49,130 nt of DNA from JBPYFK01 sp051984675 (GCA_051984675.1 JBPYFK010000179.1:1-49130), one strand, 5' to 3'; positions 16,273-25,280 are shown, counted from the first letter of the stretch. Notes: generated from the letters alone by a model not told the origin. A program made the numbers and translations.

Positions 16273-16770
16273 GTGGACATCTCACTCGACATCAATGGCA
16301 GGACAGAGCAACTGAGCGTTGATCCCGGCGTGACGCTGCTGGACGCGTTAAGGGAGCGCCTTTCGATCACCGGCCCGAAGAAGGGCTGCGACCGGGGTCA
16401 ATGTGGCGCCTGCACCGTGCATGTGGGCGGCAGGGCCGTCCTTTCGTGCCTTACTCTGGCCGCCGCCGTACGACAGCAAGTAACGACAGTGGAAGCACTG
16501 TCCACGGCGGACCAGCTGCATCCGGTCCAGCAGGCGTTCATTGACCAGGACGCCCTGCAGTGCGGGTTTTGCACGCCCGGGCAGGTCATGTCGGCCGTCG
16601 CCGCGGTCGAGGAGGGCGTCGACGACGTCCGGGAGTTTATGTCCGGCAACATCTGCCGCTGCGCGGCCTATCCGAACATCGTCGCGGCAGTTGAGCAGGC
16701 AAAGCAGGCGAACCAAGCAAAGCAGGCTGAACAGGCGAAGCAGGCGAGGCAGGCTGATGCGTCCCTTTGA
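16273..16770 (+). CDS. Molybdenum hydroxylase, [2Fe-2S] iron-sulfur subunit (PaoA/YagT-like)
   Basis: The 165-residue protein has an N-terminal plant-type ferredoxin domain with CDRGQCGAC plus a later Cys (VLSC) for one cluster, and the second helical domain with CGFCTPG and CRC for the other. This is the electron-transfer subunit of the xanthine dehydrogenase/aldehyde oxidoreductase family. GTG 16273 is chosen because the domain begins there; no Tat signal is seen, so the enzyme is likely cytoplasmic. The C-terminus carries an unusual Gln-Ala-Lys repeat tail. The next gene starts 14 bases before the stop. Confidence 0.93.
   Translation: MDISLDINGRTEQLSVDPGVTLLDALRERLSITGPKKGCDRGQCGACTVHVGGRAVLSCLTLAAAVRQQVTTVEALSTADQLHPVQQAFIDQDALQCGFCTPGQVMSAVAAVEEGVDDVREFMSGNICRCAAYPNIVAAVEQAKQANQAKQAEQAKQARQADASL
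16696..16755 (+). repeat. Gln-Ala-Lys codon repeat at the end of the [2Fe-2S] subunit gene
   Basis: CAG-GCN-AAG/AAC/GAA/AGG triplets repeat about seven times and encode QAKQANQAKQAEQAKQARQA. The tract appears to have grown by 9-base slippage and ends at the overlapping start of the FAD subunit. Confidence 0.9.
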
Positions 16771-17716
16771 ACTCACGGCGCCCGCGACCGTCGAGACCGC
16801 TCTCGCCTCGCCCGGAACGTTCCTGGCCGGCGGGACCACCCTTGTCGACCTGATGAAGCTCAATGTTCTGACACCGGAGCATGTGCTGGACATCAACGAG
16901 CTGCCGTTGCGAGGCATCGACACCAGCGACGGGCTGCGAATCGGCGCGCTGGAACGGATGAGCGACATAGCCAAGCACCCCGGCGTGTACCCGGCGATCT
17001 CGCGCGCCTTGCTGCGAAGCGCTTCCCAGCAGCTGCGGAATATGGCCAGCATCGGCGGAAACCTGTTGCAGCGCACTCGGTGCACGTACTTCCGCGATGT
17101 CGCCATGCCGTGCAACAAACGCCAACCCGGCAGTGGCTGCCCCGCGATATCGGGGGCTAACCGGTCGCACGCCGTGCTGGGCACGAGCGACTCGTGCGTG
17201 GCCACCCACGCCAGCGACCTCGCCGTCGCGCTTGTCGCGCTCGACGCGGAGATCCGGCTGGTCAGCGACGCGGGAAGGCGTACCGTCAAGCTGGCCGACT
17301 TCTACCGCCTGCCGGGGGACACTCCCGACGTGGAAAACGACCTGCGACCCGGCGAACTGATCACCGAGGTCGTGGTTCCGCGATTGGACTGGGCGTCGCG
17401 TTCTACCTACGTCAAGGTGCGGGACCGGCAGTCCTACGAGTTCGCGCTGTGTTCGGCAGCGGTCGCACTGGACATCCAGGACTCACGCATCGTCGACGCG
17501 CGGGTCGCGGTCGGTGGCGTGGCGACCGTGCCGTGGCGGCTGCCCGCGGTCGAGACCGCCTTGCGTGGCGCGCCGCCGACCCCGGCATCCTTCGAGGACG
17601 CCGCGTGCCTGGGGACCGAGGGTGCCCGGCCGTTGTCCGCGAACGGTTTCAAGGTGTCCTTGCTGAAGCGGACCCTTGTCCGCGCGCTGCTCGAACTGAC
17701 AGAGGGGAACCGCTGA
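16757..17716 (+). CDS. Molybdenum hydroxylase, FAD-binding subunit (PaoB/YagS-like)
   Basis: The 319-residue protein has the FAD-binding domain of the CO dehydrogenase/xanthine dehydrogenase medium subunit: FLAGGTTLVDLMKLNV, RIGALERMSDIA and NMASIGGNLLQRTRC. After this come four Cys residues in RTRC, MPCNKR, GSGC and SDSC spread over some 40 residues, the arrangement known for the extra [4Fe-4S] cluster of PaoB-type subunits. ATG 16757 lies inside the end of the upstream gene (14-base overlap), and the stop overlaps the next start as CTGATGA. It passes electrons from the Mo and FeS centres to its acceptor. Confidence 0.92.
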   Translation: MRPFELTAPATVETALASPGTFLAGGTTLVDLMKLNVLTPEHVLDINELPLRGIDTSDGLRIGALERMSDIAKHPGVYPAISRALLRSASQQLRNMASIGGNLLQRTRCTYFRDVAMPCNKRQPGSGCPAISGANRSHAVLGTSDSCVATHASDLAVALVALDAEIRLVSDAGRRTVKLADFYRLPGDTPDVENDLRPGELITEVVVPRLDWASRSTYVKVRDRQSYEFALCSAAVALDIQDSRIVDARVAVGGVATVPWRLPAVETALRGAPPTPASFEDAACLGTEGARPLSANGFKVSLLKRTLVRALLELTEGNR

Positions 17717-19920
17717 TGACCAGGCGGCTGGACGGCCAGCTGAAAGTCACCGGGCGGGCCAAGTACGGGGCGGACAACAACTTCCCCGGCATGGTCCACG
17801 GGTACGTCGTGCTCAGCACGATCGCCCACGGCGAGATCGAGGCCATGGACGTCACGGCGGCGAAGAGCGCCCCCGGCGTGATTGGGGTGTACTCGCCGTT
17901 CGACCCGCTGGAGCTGCGCACGGCGAGCTCCCCGCTCTTCGGCGAGACGTGGGTTCCGCTGCAGGACAAGGAAGTCACCTACTACGGCCAACCGATCGGG
18001 TTCGTGGTGGCCGAGAGCTACGAGCAGGCCCGGGACGCGGCGACGCTCATCGAGGTCTCGTATCACCCACGACCGGCTCTGACCTCGCTGCGGGACGGCC
18101 TCGCCTCGGCGGAGGACGCGCCGCCGGCGCGGGACGGTTCACCACCATCGCTGGAGGTCCTCGCTTCCGGTGTCGAGTCCATCGAGGATGCTCTGGCAGC
18201 GAGTCCGGTGGTCGTCGAGGCGACGTACACCACCGCGACCCAGAACCACGCCGCGATGGAGCCGCATTCGGCTGTCGCGATGTGGAACTCCGACGGCCTG
18301 ACCATCTACAGTGGAAACCAAGGGGCCAACCTCCAGGCGGCGGAGCTGGCCAGTGCGCTGGGGGTGGATTCGTCCTCGATCCACGCGGTGAATCCGTTCG
18401 TGGGCGGCGCTTTCGGCGGCAAAGCCCGTACGTCCGTGCCGGCCTTCCTGGCGGCGGCAGCGGCCAAGGTCCTCGACCGGCCGGTCAAGGCCGTGCTCAG
18501 CAGGGAGCAGATCTTCACCGCCACCGCGACCCGCGCGGCGACCGTGCAGAAGATCTCCCTCGGCGCGGACCCCGGCGGCACGCTGATCGCGCTACGCCAC
18601 GACTCGTGGTGCAGCACCCCGGCCAACCGGTCCTTCGTCGAACCGACCTCGCACGGCACCTCGCGGGAGTGGTATGCCACCCAGAACCTCGCCATCAGCC
18701 AGAAGATGGTGCCGCTGAACATCCCACCGACCACGTTCATGCGGGCACCCGGTGAGGCACCCGGGTCCTTCGCGTTGGAGAGCGCGATCGACGAGCTGGC
18801 GGTCGCACTGCGCATGGACCCGATCGAACTGCGCCTGCGGAACAACTCCACCGCGCCACCCGGCAAGGACCTGCAATGGTCGAGCAAACATCTCGACGAG
18901 TGCTTCCGCGTCGGCGCGGCCCGGTTCGGCTGGGCCCAACGCTCGCCCCACGGTCACACCGAAGGCGACTGGCTTGTGGGGCTCGGCACGGCCACCGCGA
19001 TGTTCCCCGCCTTGCGGTTCCCGGCCACCGTCGAGATCACGCTGCGGGCGGATGACACGGCCGTGGTCGCGACCAGCGGAGCCGACCCAGGAACCGGCTT
19101 GCTGACCGTGCTTTCACTGGTCGGTGCCGAATCGCTGGACATCGCGCCGGACCGGATCACGCCCCGGCTGGGCGACTCGGCGTTCCCCCCGGGTGGCATG
19201 TCCGGCGGCTCGACCGCTACGGCGAGCGCGGGTTCGGCCATCATGGTCGCCGCGTCCCAGGTGATCGACGATCTGCTCGCCGTGGCGTCGTCTCCTGGCG
19301 CGCCGTTCGACGGCTCGGAGGTGCAGTACGCGGACGGGCGCGTGCTGGCCGGCGGCCGGCACGCGGACGGGCGCGTGCTGGCCGGCGGCCGGACGATGAC
19401 CTTCGGTGAGGTGCTCCGGGCCCTGGACCGCTCGTCGATCTCGGCGACCGGTTCGTCCGCGCCCGGCGAGGAGTTGACCAAACACTCGTTCAGTTCGTTC
19501 GGGGCCCAGTTCTGCGAGGTCCGCGTGCACAGGTGGACGCGCGAAGCCCGGGTGTCCCGCATGCTCGGCGTGTTCGATGCTGGCCGGATCATCAACGACC
19601 AAACCGCGCGCAGCCAGATCATCGGCGGCATGATCTGGGGCGTGTCGTCAGCGCTGCACGAGGGCTTGGAGTTCGAGCGGAACGGCCGGCTGGCCAACGG
19701 TGACCTGGCGGGCTACCTGGTGCCGGTGAACGCGGACATCCCCGATGTCGACGTCCACTTCCTTGAGTACCCCGACACACTGCACAACGCGGTCGGAGCG
19801 AAAGGACTCGGCGAGATCGGCACGGTCGGCATGGCGGCAGCCGTTACCAACGCCGTTTACAACGCCACCGGAATCCGTGTCCGCGACATCCCCATCGTGA
19901 TCGAGGATCTCCTCGACTAG
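17716..19920 (+). CDS. Molybdenum hydroxylase, molybdopterin-binding catalytic subunit (PaoC/YagR-like)
   Basis: The 734-residue protein is of usual length for the large subunit of this family. It shows the N-terminal a/b hammerhead domain (DGQLKVTGRAKYGADNNFPG), the cofactor loops NPFVGGAFGGKA near residue 227 and FMRAPGEAPGSFALESAID near 340, and the C-terminal GAKGLGEIGT near 694 with the conserved catalytic Glu. It oxidises an aldehyde or N-heterocycle at the Mo centre; the substrate is open, and the PaoB-like partner favours an aldehyde. The start overlaps the upstream stop (ATGA). An 11-residue tandem duplication is present near residues 540-561. Confidence 0.93.
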   Translation: MTRRLDGQLKVTGRAKYGADNNFPGMVHGYVVLSTIAHGEIEAMDVTAAKSAPGVIGVYSPFDPLELRTASSPLFGETWVPLQDKEVTYYGQPIGFVVAESYEQARDAATLIEVSYHPRPALTSLRDGLASAEDAPPARDGSPPSLEVLASGVESIEDALAASPVVVEATYTTATQNHAAMEPHSAVAMWNSDGLTIYSGNQGANLQAAELASALGVDSSSIHAVNPFVGGAFGGKARTSVPAFLAAAAAKVLDRPVKAVLSREQIFTATATRAATVQKISLGADPGGTLIALRHDSWCSTPANRSFVEPTSHGTSREWYATQNLAISQKMVPLNIPPTTFMRAPGEAPGSFALESAIDELAVALRMDPIELRLRNNSTAPPGKDLQWSSKHLDECFRVGAARFGWAQRSPHGHTEGDWLVGLGTATAMFPALRFPATVEITLRADDTAVVATSGADPGTGLLTVLSLVGAESLDIAPDRITPRLGDSAFPPGGMSGGSTATASAGSAIMVAASQVIDDLLAVASSPGAPFDGSEVQYADGRVLAGGRHADGRVLAGGRTMTFGEVLRALDRSSISATGSSAPGEELTKHSFSSFGAQFCEVRVHRWTREARVSRMLGVFDAGRIINDQTARSQIIGGMIWGVSSALHEGLEFERNGRLANGDLAGYLVPVNADIPDVDVHFLEYPDTLHNAVGAKGLGEIGTVGMAAAVTNAVYNATGIRVRDIPIVIEDLLD
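19328..19392 (+). repeat. 33-bp in-frame tandem duplication in the molybdenum hydroxylase large subunit gene
   Basis: Two copies with a period of 33 bp lie at 19328-19359 and 19361-19392; the 32 compared bases are identical. They encode ADGRVLAGGR twice, followed by H and T. The reading frame is kept. Perfect identity suggests a recent event. Confidence 0.92.
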
Positions 19921-20016
19921 CGATGCCGGCACGCACCACCAAGAGCCCAGTTCGACGCAGGTTTCGTTGGTGTGCGTGCCGGCCAGCCGAGGCAGGACAC
20001 GCGGCGAAACATCCTC

Positions 20017-20535
20017 TCATGGTTCTTGTTTGGTGACTCGGTTGGCCGAGAGCGTTCCGTCCTGGCCGGGGCGCCCTTCGATCGCCACGCGGTCCCCCGG
20101 CGAGAGGTCGGTGACCGACCCGGGTCTGGCGACCTCGACGTGGTCAGGTTGGGGGAGCGCAATTCGTGCTTGCTGACCGTCGGGTTCCGTGACGTACAGC
20201 GTGGTGTTGTCCCTTCGCTGGACGACGCCGTTGATGGTCGTTGAGCTGTTGTCCTGTGCGGGCGTGTTCGTGGTGCTTTGCAAGGCTGCTCGTACCCAGA
20301 CACCAGAAGTGAACGCCAGTGCCATGAGCGCCACGATCGCCAGGTAACGGGTCGACCTGGTCAGCCCGCGAGCCGCATGCTTGATCTCGGTTTGCAGGTC
20401 TTCATCGCTGATCGGTTCGTGCAGGGTCTCGATCGCCTGCTGGAGGTTCCTTTCCGTTTCAGCTTCACCGCACGGGTACGTCTGACCATCATGCGTGTGG
20501 GGCTTGTCCGCGGAATGTTCAGTGTCGTGGGACAT
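20017..20535 (-). CDS. Single-pass membrane protein with C-terminal OB-like domain, unknown function
   Basis: The 172-residue protein has a His/Glu-rich cytoplasmic part, one membrane helix (YLAIVALMALAFTSGVWVRA near residues 65-85), a Ser/Thr linker and an extracytoplasmic beta-rich domain (TINGVVQRRDNTTLYVTEPD and ending SPGDRVAIEGRPGQDGTLSA) that resembles an OB-fold such as in DUF5666-type proteins. Two adjacent ATGs exist; the one at 20535 has GGAG at a better spacing of 6 nt. It is the last gene of the ABC efflux operon, 39 nt after the permease gene, so it may help that transporter at the cell surface. No family is recognised with certainty. Confidence 0.75.
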   Translation of the reverse strand: MSHDTEHSADKPHTHDGQTYPCGEAETERNLQQAIETLHEPISDEDLQTEIKHAARGLTRSTRYLAIVALMALAFTSGVWVRAALQSTTNTPAQDNSSTTINGVVQRRDNTTLYVTEPDGQQARIALPQPDHVEVARPGSVTDLSPGDRVAIEGRPGQDGTLSANRVTKQEP

Positions 20536-20574
20536 CATGGTCTCCGGGCCTCGCGACTGGTGGGAACGGGTAGC

Positions 20575-21783
20575 TCATTCGTGCCGGAGTGCTTCGATCG
20601 GTCTCAGCGATGCGGCGCGATGGGCCGGGTAGCTGCCGAAGAACAGACCGATGAGAACGGAAACACCCACTGCCAGGACTACCGTGTTCAGGGAAACAAC
20701 GGGCTGCAGGGTGCCGATATGGACCTGGCTGGCCAGGAATCCTATGAGGACACCCAGCGCGCCACCGAAGAGGCTCAACATGGTGGACTCGGCGAGGAAC
20801 TGACCCAGGATGAGGCTCTTCGGCGCGCCGAGCGCCTTGCGCAGACCGATCTCGGCCGTGCGTTCGGTCACGGTGACCAGCATGATGTTCGTGATCCCGA
20901 TGCCGCCGACGAGCAGCGAGATCCCGGCGATCCCGGCGAGCAGGACGGTGAACGCGCCGAGCGTCGTATTGATGGTCGAGACGAGCTGTTGCGGATTGAT
21001 GATCTGGTAGTCCGCCCGCTGGGGGCTGGTGACGTGGTGCCGAACATCGAGAACCGCTGCGACCTCCGCCTGCGCGGCGTTGACGACGCCTGGCGCCGCG
21101 GCTTTCACCACGATCTGGTTCAGGCTGTTCCGGCCGGTGATCGCGTTTCGCACGGTTGTCAGCGGCGCGATCGCGATGTCATCGGCGTTCTGGAAACCAC
21201 CGGAGCCCTTGCTCTGCAGGACGCCGATGACGGTGAAGGGCAGATCGTTGATCAGTACCTGGTCTCCAACCGGGTTCACGCCCGCACCGAAAAGCTGCTG
21301 TGCCGTGACTGGCCCCAGGACAACGACCTTCCGCGCCTGGGTGACATCGTCGGCGGTGAACGTCGCACCGGTCTGCACGGTGGCATTGGTGGCATCGAAG
21401 TACGATGGCGTGCTTCCGGTCACTTGGCGGATCTGGTAGGACCTGTCCGCATGCGTGGCCGTCGCCTGGCTTGACGTGACGGGAGAAACGCTCTGCACGT
21501 CAGGAGCGCCCGCCGGGTCGGAGATTGCGGAGACATCCCGATCGTCGAGTGGTTGAGCGGGCGGCGCATCCCGATCCTGCGGGCGCGCGGTCGTGACCGT
21601 CAGGGTGTTGGTGCCCAAGGAAGAAATGCTCTTCTGGATGGTGGCGGAGGCACCGTTTCCCAGAGACGTCAGGGTGATCACCGCAGCGACCCCGATGACG
21701 ATGCCCAGCGTGGTCAGCACCGACCGGAGCTTGTTGGTGAGTAGTCCGCGTGTGGCGAATCGGAACACCTCGGTGACCCTCAT
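20575..21783 (-). CDS. MacB-like ABC transporter permease
   Basis: The 402-residue protein has the four-helix FtsX/MacB layout: an N-terminal helix (LTTLGIVIGVAAVITLTSLG), a ~230-residue extracytoplasmic MacB periplasmic core domain, and three C-terminal helices with GGIGITNIMLVTVTERTAEI and a final RPIEALRHE. The start ATG overlaps the stop of the ATPase gene by four bases (ATGA). In Gram-positive bacteria such permeases export peptides, lipids or antibiotics through mechanotransmission. With the adaptor and ATPase upstream it forms a MacAB-like tripartite efflux system without an outer-membrane partner. Confidence 0.94.
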   Translation of the reverse strand: MRVTEVFRFATRGLLTNKLRSVLTTLGIVIGVAAVITLTSLGNGASATIQKSISSLGTNTLTVTTARPQDRDAPPAQPLDDRDVSAISDPAGAPDVQSVSPVTSSQATATHADRSYQIRQVTGSTPSYFDATNATVQTGATFTADDVTQARKVVVLGPVTAQQLFGAGVNPVGDQVLINDLPFTVIGVLQSKGSGGFQNADDIAIAPLTTVRNAITGRNSLNQIVVKAAAPGVVNAAQAEVAAVLDVRHHVTSPQRADYQIINPQQLVSTINTTLGAFTVLLAGIAGISLLVGGIGITNIMLVTVTERTAEIGLRKALGAPKSLILGQFLAESTMLSLFGGALGVLIGFLASQVHIGTLQPVVSLNTVVLAVGVSVLIGLFFGSYPAHRAASLRPIEALRHE

Positions 21784-22538
21784 ACGGTGTCCTCTCGGGT
21801 GGTTCTGAGCGCGTTTCGGGCGTGCCTGCCCTCCGGTGGTCCAGTGTGGATAGTGCCGTGCGGTGGGCTGTCCGCGATCTTCCCGTCGAGCATGTGCACC
21901 ACGCGTTGTGCACGCGCCGCGACGTCAGGTTCGTGCGTGATCAGGACGATGGTCTTACCGGCGGCGTTGAGCTGATCGAAGATGTCGAGAACTTCGCGGC
22001 TGGTGAGGCTGTCGAGGTTTCCGGTGGGTTCGTCGGCCAGGACCAGCGCGGGACCCGTGACGAGGGCACGGGCGATCGCCGTGCGTTGCTGCTGGCCACC
22101 GGAGAGCTCGTTCGGCCGATGATGCGCGCGGTCGGTCAATCCCACCAGGTCGAGGGCGGCCATGGCCCTGCGGTGACGTTCAGCCCGGCTCACCCCGGCG
22201 TATACCAGCGGCAACTCCACGTTGCGCAGAGCGGTCGTGTTGGCCAACAGGTGGAAGGACTGGAATACGAAGCCGATCTTGCGGTTGCGCACCAGCGCGA
22301 GTTGTCTCTCGTTGAAGTCGCGCACGTCGATGCCGTCGAGCCGGTAGGAGCCGCGACTGGCCACGTCGAGACAGCCCAGTACGTTGAGAAGGGTGGATTT
22401 TCCCGACCCCGATGCCCCCATGATCGCGACATAAGCACCACGCCGCACAACGAGGTCGACGCCGCGTAAGGCGTGCACGGCGGTCGGTCCGCTGCCGTAG
22501 GTCTTGTGCACGCGCTGGACATCGATGACGCTGGTCAC
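21780..22538 (-). CDS. ABC transporter ATP-binding protein, LolD/MacB type
   Basis: The 252-residue ATPase has Walker A GASGSGKST, the Q-loop FQSFHLLANTTALRNVELPL, signature LSGGQQQR and Walker B LVLADEPTGNLDS, with the H-loop in LITHEP. The VARRGAYVAIMG-like region and short length fit the LolD/MacB group that partners FtsX-like permeases. The GTG start overlaps the stop of the adaptor gene (GTGA), so adaptor, ATPase and permease are translationally coupled. A ~30-residue C-terminal tail after the last family motif is variable and Arg-rich. Confidence 0.94.
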   Translation of the reverse strand: MTSVIDVQRVHKTYGSGPTAVHALRGVDLVVRRGAYVAIMGASGSGKSTLLNVLGCLDVASRGSYRLDGIDVRDFNERQLALVRNRKIGFVFQSFHLLANTTALRNVELPLVYAGVSRAERHRRAMAALDLVGLTDRAHHRPNELSGGQQQRTAIARALVTGPALVLADEPTGNLDSLTSREVLDIFDQLNAAGKTIVLITHEPDVAARAQRVVHMLDGKIADSPPHGTIHTGPPEGRHARNALRTTREDTV

Positions 22539-23872
22539 TGACCCGAACCTCCTTGCGACGACCGGCCGAACGGTCCCCTGCCGACCGGCTGCGAGGTGCT
22601 CGGGTTGGCGGCGGGGATGACGATCTGGTCACCTTCGGAGAGTCCAGAAAGGATCTGGGTGGTCTGATCACCTCGGATGCCCACTCGAACCGTGCGCCGC
22701 ACCTGCTGAGTGCCCTGCAGGACGACAACGGTCGCTTCGGGACCGGAGCCCTGCACCGCGGCGGCCGGCAAGTACAGCGCCTGGTCGGCGTGGTTCACGT
22801 CCACCCGCACGCTGCCCGACTGGCCGGGTTTCAGGCCGGGCACCGCCGCGTCCAGGTTCAGGGTGACGCCGTACTGGACGACACCCCCGGAGCTGTTCGA
22901 GACGGGATCGATGGCGACGACGTGCGCGTTGACGGTTTCGTCGGGTAACGCGTTGACCGTGACCGTCGCATCCTGGCCGGTCCGCAGCTTGGCCGCGTCG
23001 ATCTCCGCGAACTCCGCTCGCACCTGGAGGTGATCGAGGTCGTAGATGGTGATGAGGGAGTTCGAGGCTGACTGACCGCCACCTTGACGCAGGGCATCGC
23101 CACCGCTCGACGAGCCGGAACCGCCGGACGAGCCGCTGCTTCCTGCCGGGGAACCGCCACCACCGGACGAGCTGCCACCCCCGGAGGAACCGGCACCACC
23201 TGAGGATCCGGTGCCTCCAGACGAACCTCCCGCGGAGCCCGAGCTCGTTGCGCTGCTGTCCGACGAGCCGGCGGAGGCCCCGGCGTTCTCGGCGGCCGAG
23301 CGGGAGGTGCTTCCGGCACTGACCCGGTCCCCGACCTGCCCGTTGACCGCTGTCACGGTCCCGGTCACCGGCGAGGTCAACACACCCTGATCCAGGGTCT
23401 GCTGGGCGCTGCCGACCTGAACCTCCGCCTGTGCCACCTGGGAGCGTGCCTGCGTCGTGTCCGCCCCCCTGGACTGCGCGTTGTCCAGCGCTTGTTGCGC
23501 GACGGCCAGTTGCGCGTTCGCCGCGTTGAGTTGGCGCGCGGCTTGCGTCTGGTCGAGCGTCGCGAGTTGCTGGCCCGCGTTGACCCGGTCGCCCGGTCGC
23601 ACGCCGAGGGTGTTCAGCGTCCCACTCGTCGCGAAGTTGACGCTGGCCGAAGCGGCGCTGACCACCGATCCCGACGCGGAGACGGACTGGACGACCTGCC
23701 CTTTGGCGACCGCGACCGTGCGTAACGAGCGGGCCGCCTCTCCCGCCGGGTCCTTGCGCAAGCCCACGACCGCAACAATCAGGAGGAGCAGAACCACGAC
23801 GATCAGACCACTGTTGATCAGCCAGCCCCGGCGACCTCCCGTTCGCAACCGGGCAGGTTTCGACGCTTCCAT
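22535..23872 (-). CDS. HlyD/MacA-family efflux adaptor with long Gly/Ser linker
   Basis: The 445-residue protein has an N-terminal membrane anchor (INSGLIVVVLLLLIVAVVGL), a lipoyl/barrel half with a predicted helical hairpin (LATLDQTQAARQLNAANAQL), the second half-motif LTSPVTGTVTAVNGQVGDRVSAG, and a beta-barrel part with DATVTVNALPDETVNAHVVA. Between the halves sits a run of about 75 residues made mostly of Gly and Ser. ATG 23872 has AGGAGG seven bases upstream. It is the first gene of the efflux operon and is divergent from the histidine kinase gene, 118 bp away, so the two-component pair probably controls it. Confidence 0.92.
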   Translation of the reverse strand: MEASKPARLRTGGRRGWLINSGLIVVVLLLLIVAVVGLRKDPAGEAARSLRTVAVAKGQVVQSVSASGSVVSAASASVNFATSGTLNTLGVRPGDRVNAGQQLATLDQTQAARQLNAANAQLAVAQQALDNAQSRGADTTQARSQVAQAEVQVGSAQQTLDQGVLTSPVTGTVTAVNGQVGDRVSAGSTSRSAAENAGASAGSSDSSATSSGSAGGSSGGTGSSGGAGSSGGGSSSGGGGSPAGSSGSSGGSGSSSGGDALRQGGGQSASNSLITIYDLDHLQVRAEFAEIDAAKLRTGQDATVTVNALPDETVNAHVVAIDPVSNSSGGVVQYGVTLNLDAAVPGLKPGQSGSVRVDVNHADQALYLPAAAVQGSGPEATVVVLQGTQQVRRTVRVGIRGDQTTQILSGLSEGDQIVIPAANPSTSQPVGRGPFGRSSQGGSGQ

Positions 23873-23990
23873 GCAACATCCTCCTAGCGGGCACTGGGCG
23901 GACACCGACGGCTAAGCGCATTCGGCCTGTCCCGGATAGCAGACGCTAGTCATGCCGCAGGTGGATCGGCATCGGCGCGGAGTACGAATC

Positions 23991-25280
23991 ATGGGGCCGG
24001 CGCGTACTCCTGGGGAAGTACGGCGCGGCAGCGCGGCATGCGTCATCGCGGGGATGCTCCCGGCCCAGGCAGCGATCTATGCTTCCGGCGTGCCGGGCTT
24101 GTGGCAGCACCGTATTCGGAGACCTCGCGGGTGGGCCGCTGATCTGGTCGTCGTGTTGCTGGTCGCTGCCGCCGGCGCGGTTCCCTACCTGGGATTACCG
24201 CGCCACGTCGCCGATCCGCCTCCCCATCCGCCCCTCCCGTGGGGACTGGTCTTCGTCCTCGCCGCATCGGCGGCGTTGTTCGGCCGCCGAAGGTGGCCGC
24301 TGCCGACGTGGGCGTGCACGGTAGCCATGGGCGCCGCGGCCATTGTCGCCTCGGACGCGGTGGAGCCCGCCGTCGCGATCCCGATCATGGTGGCGCTCTA
24401 CAGCCTGGCACTGAACACCGGTCGCAAGACCTGGGCGAGCGCCGCCGCCGTCAGCGCCGGCACCGTGCTGGGCGTGTCGCTGGCAGTCCTGCCCGGCGAG
24501 TGGTATCGCAGCCTGGCCGTCCTGGTGTGGGTGTCCCTGCCCCCAGCCGTGGCGGAAGCGGTCCGCAACCGTCGTGCCTACATCCACGCGATGGAGGAGC
24601 GGGCCCGCGGAGCGGAGGAGACCAAGCAGGAAGAAGCGCGCCGCCAGGTCGCCGAGGAACGCATTCGGATCGCCCGGGAACTACACGACGTCCTCGCGCA
24701 CACCATCGCCGTCATCAACGTGCAGTCGGGCGTCGCCGCGCACCTGATCGAGCAGGACTCGCAGCAGGCCAGGCAGGCGCTGACCCACATCAATGACGCA
24801 AGCGACGCCGCATTGTCCGAGTTGCGCGCCACGCTCGATGTCTTGCGGCAGGACCGCGAGCCGCTCACACCCACCACGCCCGCACCCACTCTTGAGCAGC
24901 TCGGCGAGCTGGTCGCGGGTGTGCGCACGTCCGGGTTGGACGTCCACGCCCGCACGGAAGGCGACCTCGCACGCGTACCCACCGAACTCGGCGTGGTGGC
25001 GTATCGCGTGCTCCAAGAAGCACTCACCAACGTCATCAAGCACGCTCAGGCGCACCGAGTGGAGATCACCGTGGAAGTCGGCGTCGACGGCGTGACGGTC
25101 ACGGTCGTCGACGACGGCATCGGTGCGCCGGAACCACCGCAGTACGGGCATGGCCGGATCGGTATGCGCGAACGCGTTCTCGCCGTCGGCGGCGCCCTGC
25201 ACGACGGGCCGACACGCCCCGGCTACCGAGTGCACGCCGCGCTCCCCCTACCCGCCGTCACCGGAGGACGCCCCGCATGA
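23991..25280 (+). CDS. NarL/DesK-type sensor histidine kinase
   Basis: The protein (429 residues from ATG 23991) has four to five membrane helices in the first ~190 residues, a HisKA_3 dimerisation domain with the phospho-accepting His in RIARELHDVLAHTIAVINVQ, and an HATPase with EALTNVIKHAQAH, VVDDGIG and GHGRIGMRERV. The start is uncertain: ATG 23991 has GGAG at 8-nt spacing; GTG 24090 (VPGLWQHR), six bases after TATGCT, is a possible leaderless start and fits the usual family length. Its stop overlaps the response regulator start (ATGA). It likely senses membrane or drug stress and controls the divergent efflux operon (inference). Confidence 0.92.
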   Translation: MGPARTPGEVRRGSAACVIAGMLPAQAAIYASGVPGLWQHRIRRPRGWAADLVVVLLVAAAGAVPYLGLPRHVADPPPHPPLPWGLVFVLAASAALFGRRRWPLPTWACTVAMGAAAIVASDAVEPAVAIPIMVALYSLALNTGRKTWASAAAVSAGTVLGVSLAVLPGEWYRSLAVLVWVSLPPAVAEAVRNRRAYIHAMEERARGAEETKQEEARRQVAEERIRIARELHDVLAHTIAVINVQSGVAAHLIEQDSQQARQALTHINDASDAALSELRATLDVLRQDREPLTPTTPAPTLEQLGELVAGVRTSGLDVHARTEGDLARVPTELGVVAYRVLQEALTNVIKHAQAHRVEITVEVGVDGVTVTVVDDGIGAPEPPQYGHGRIGMRERVLAVGGALHDGPTRPGYRVHAALPLPAVTGGRPA

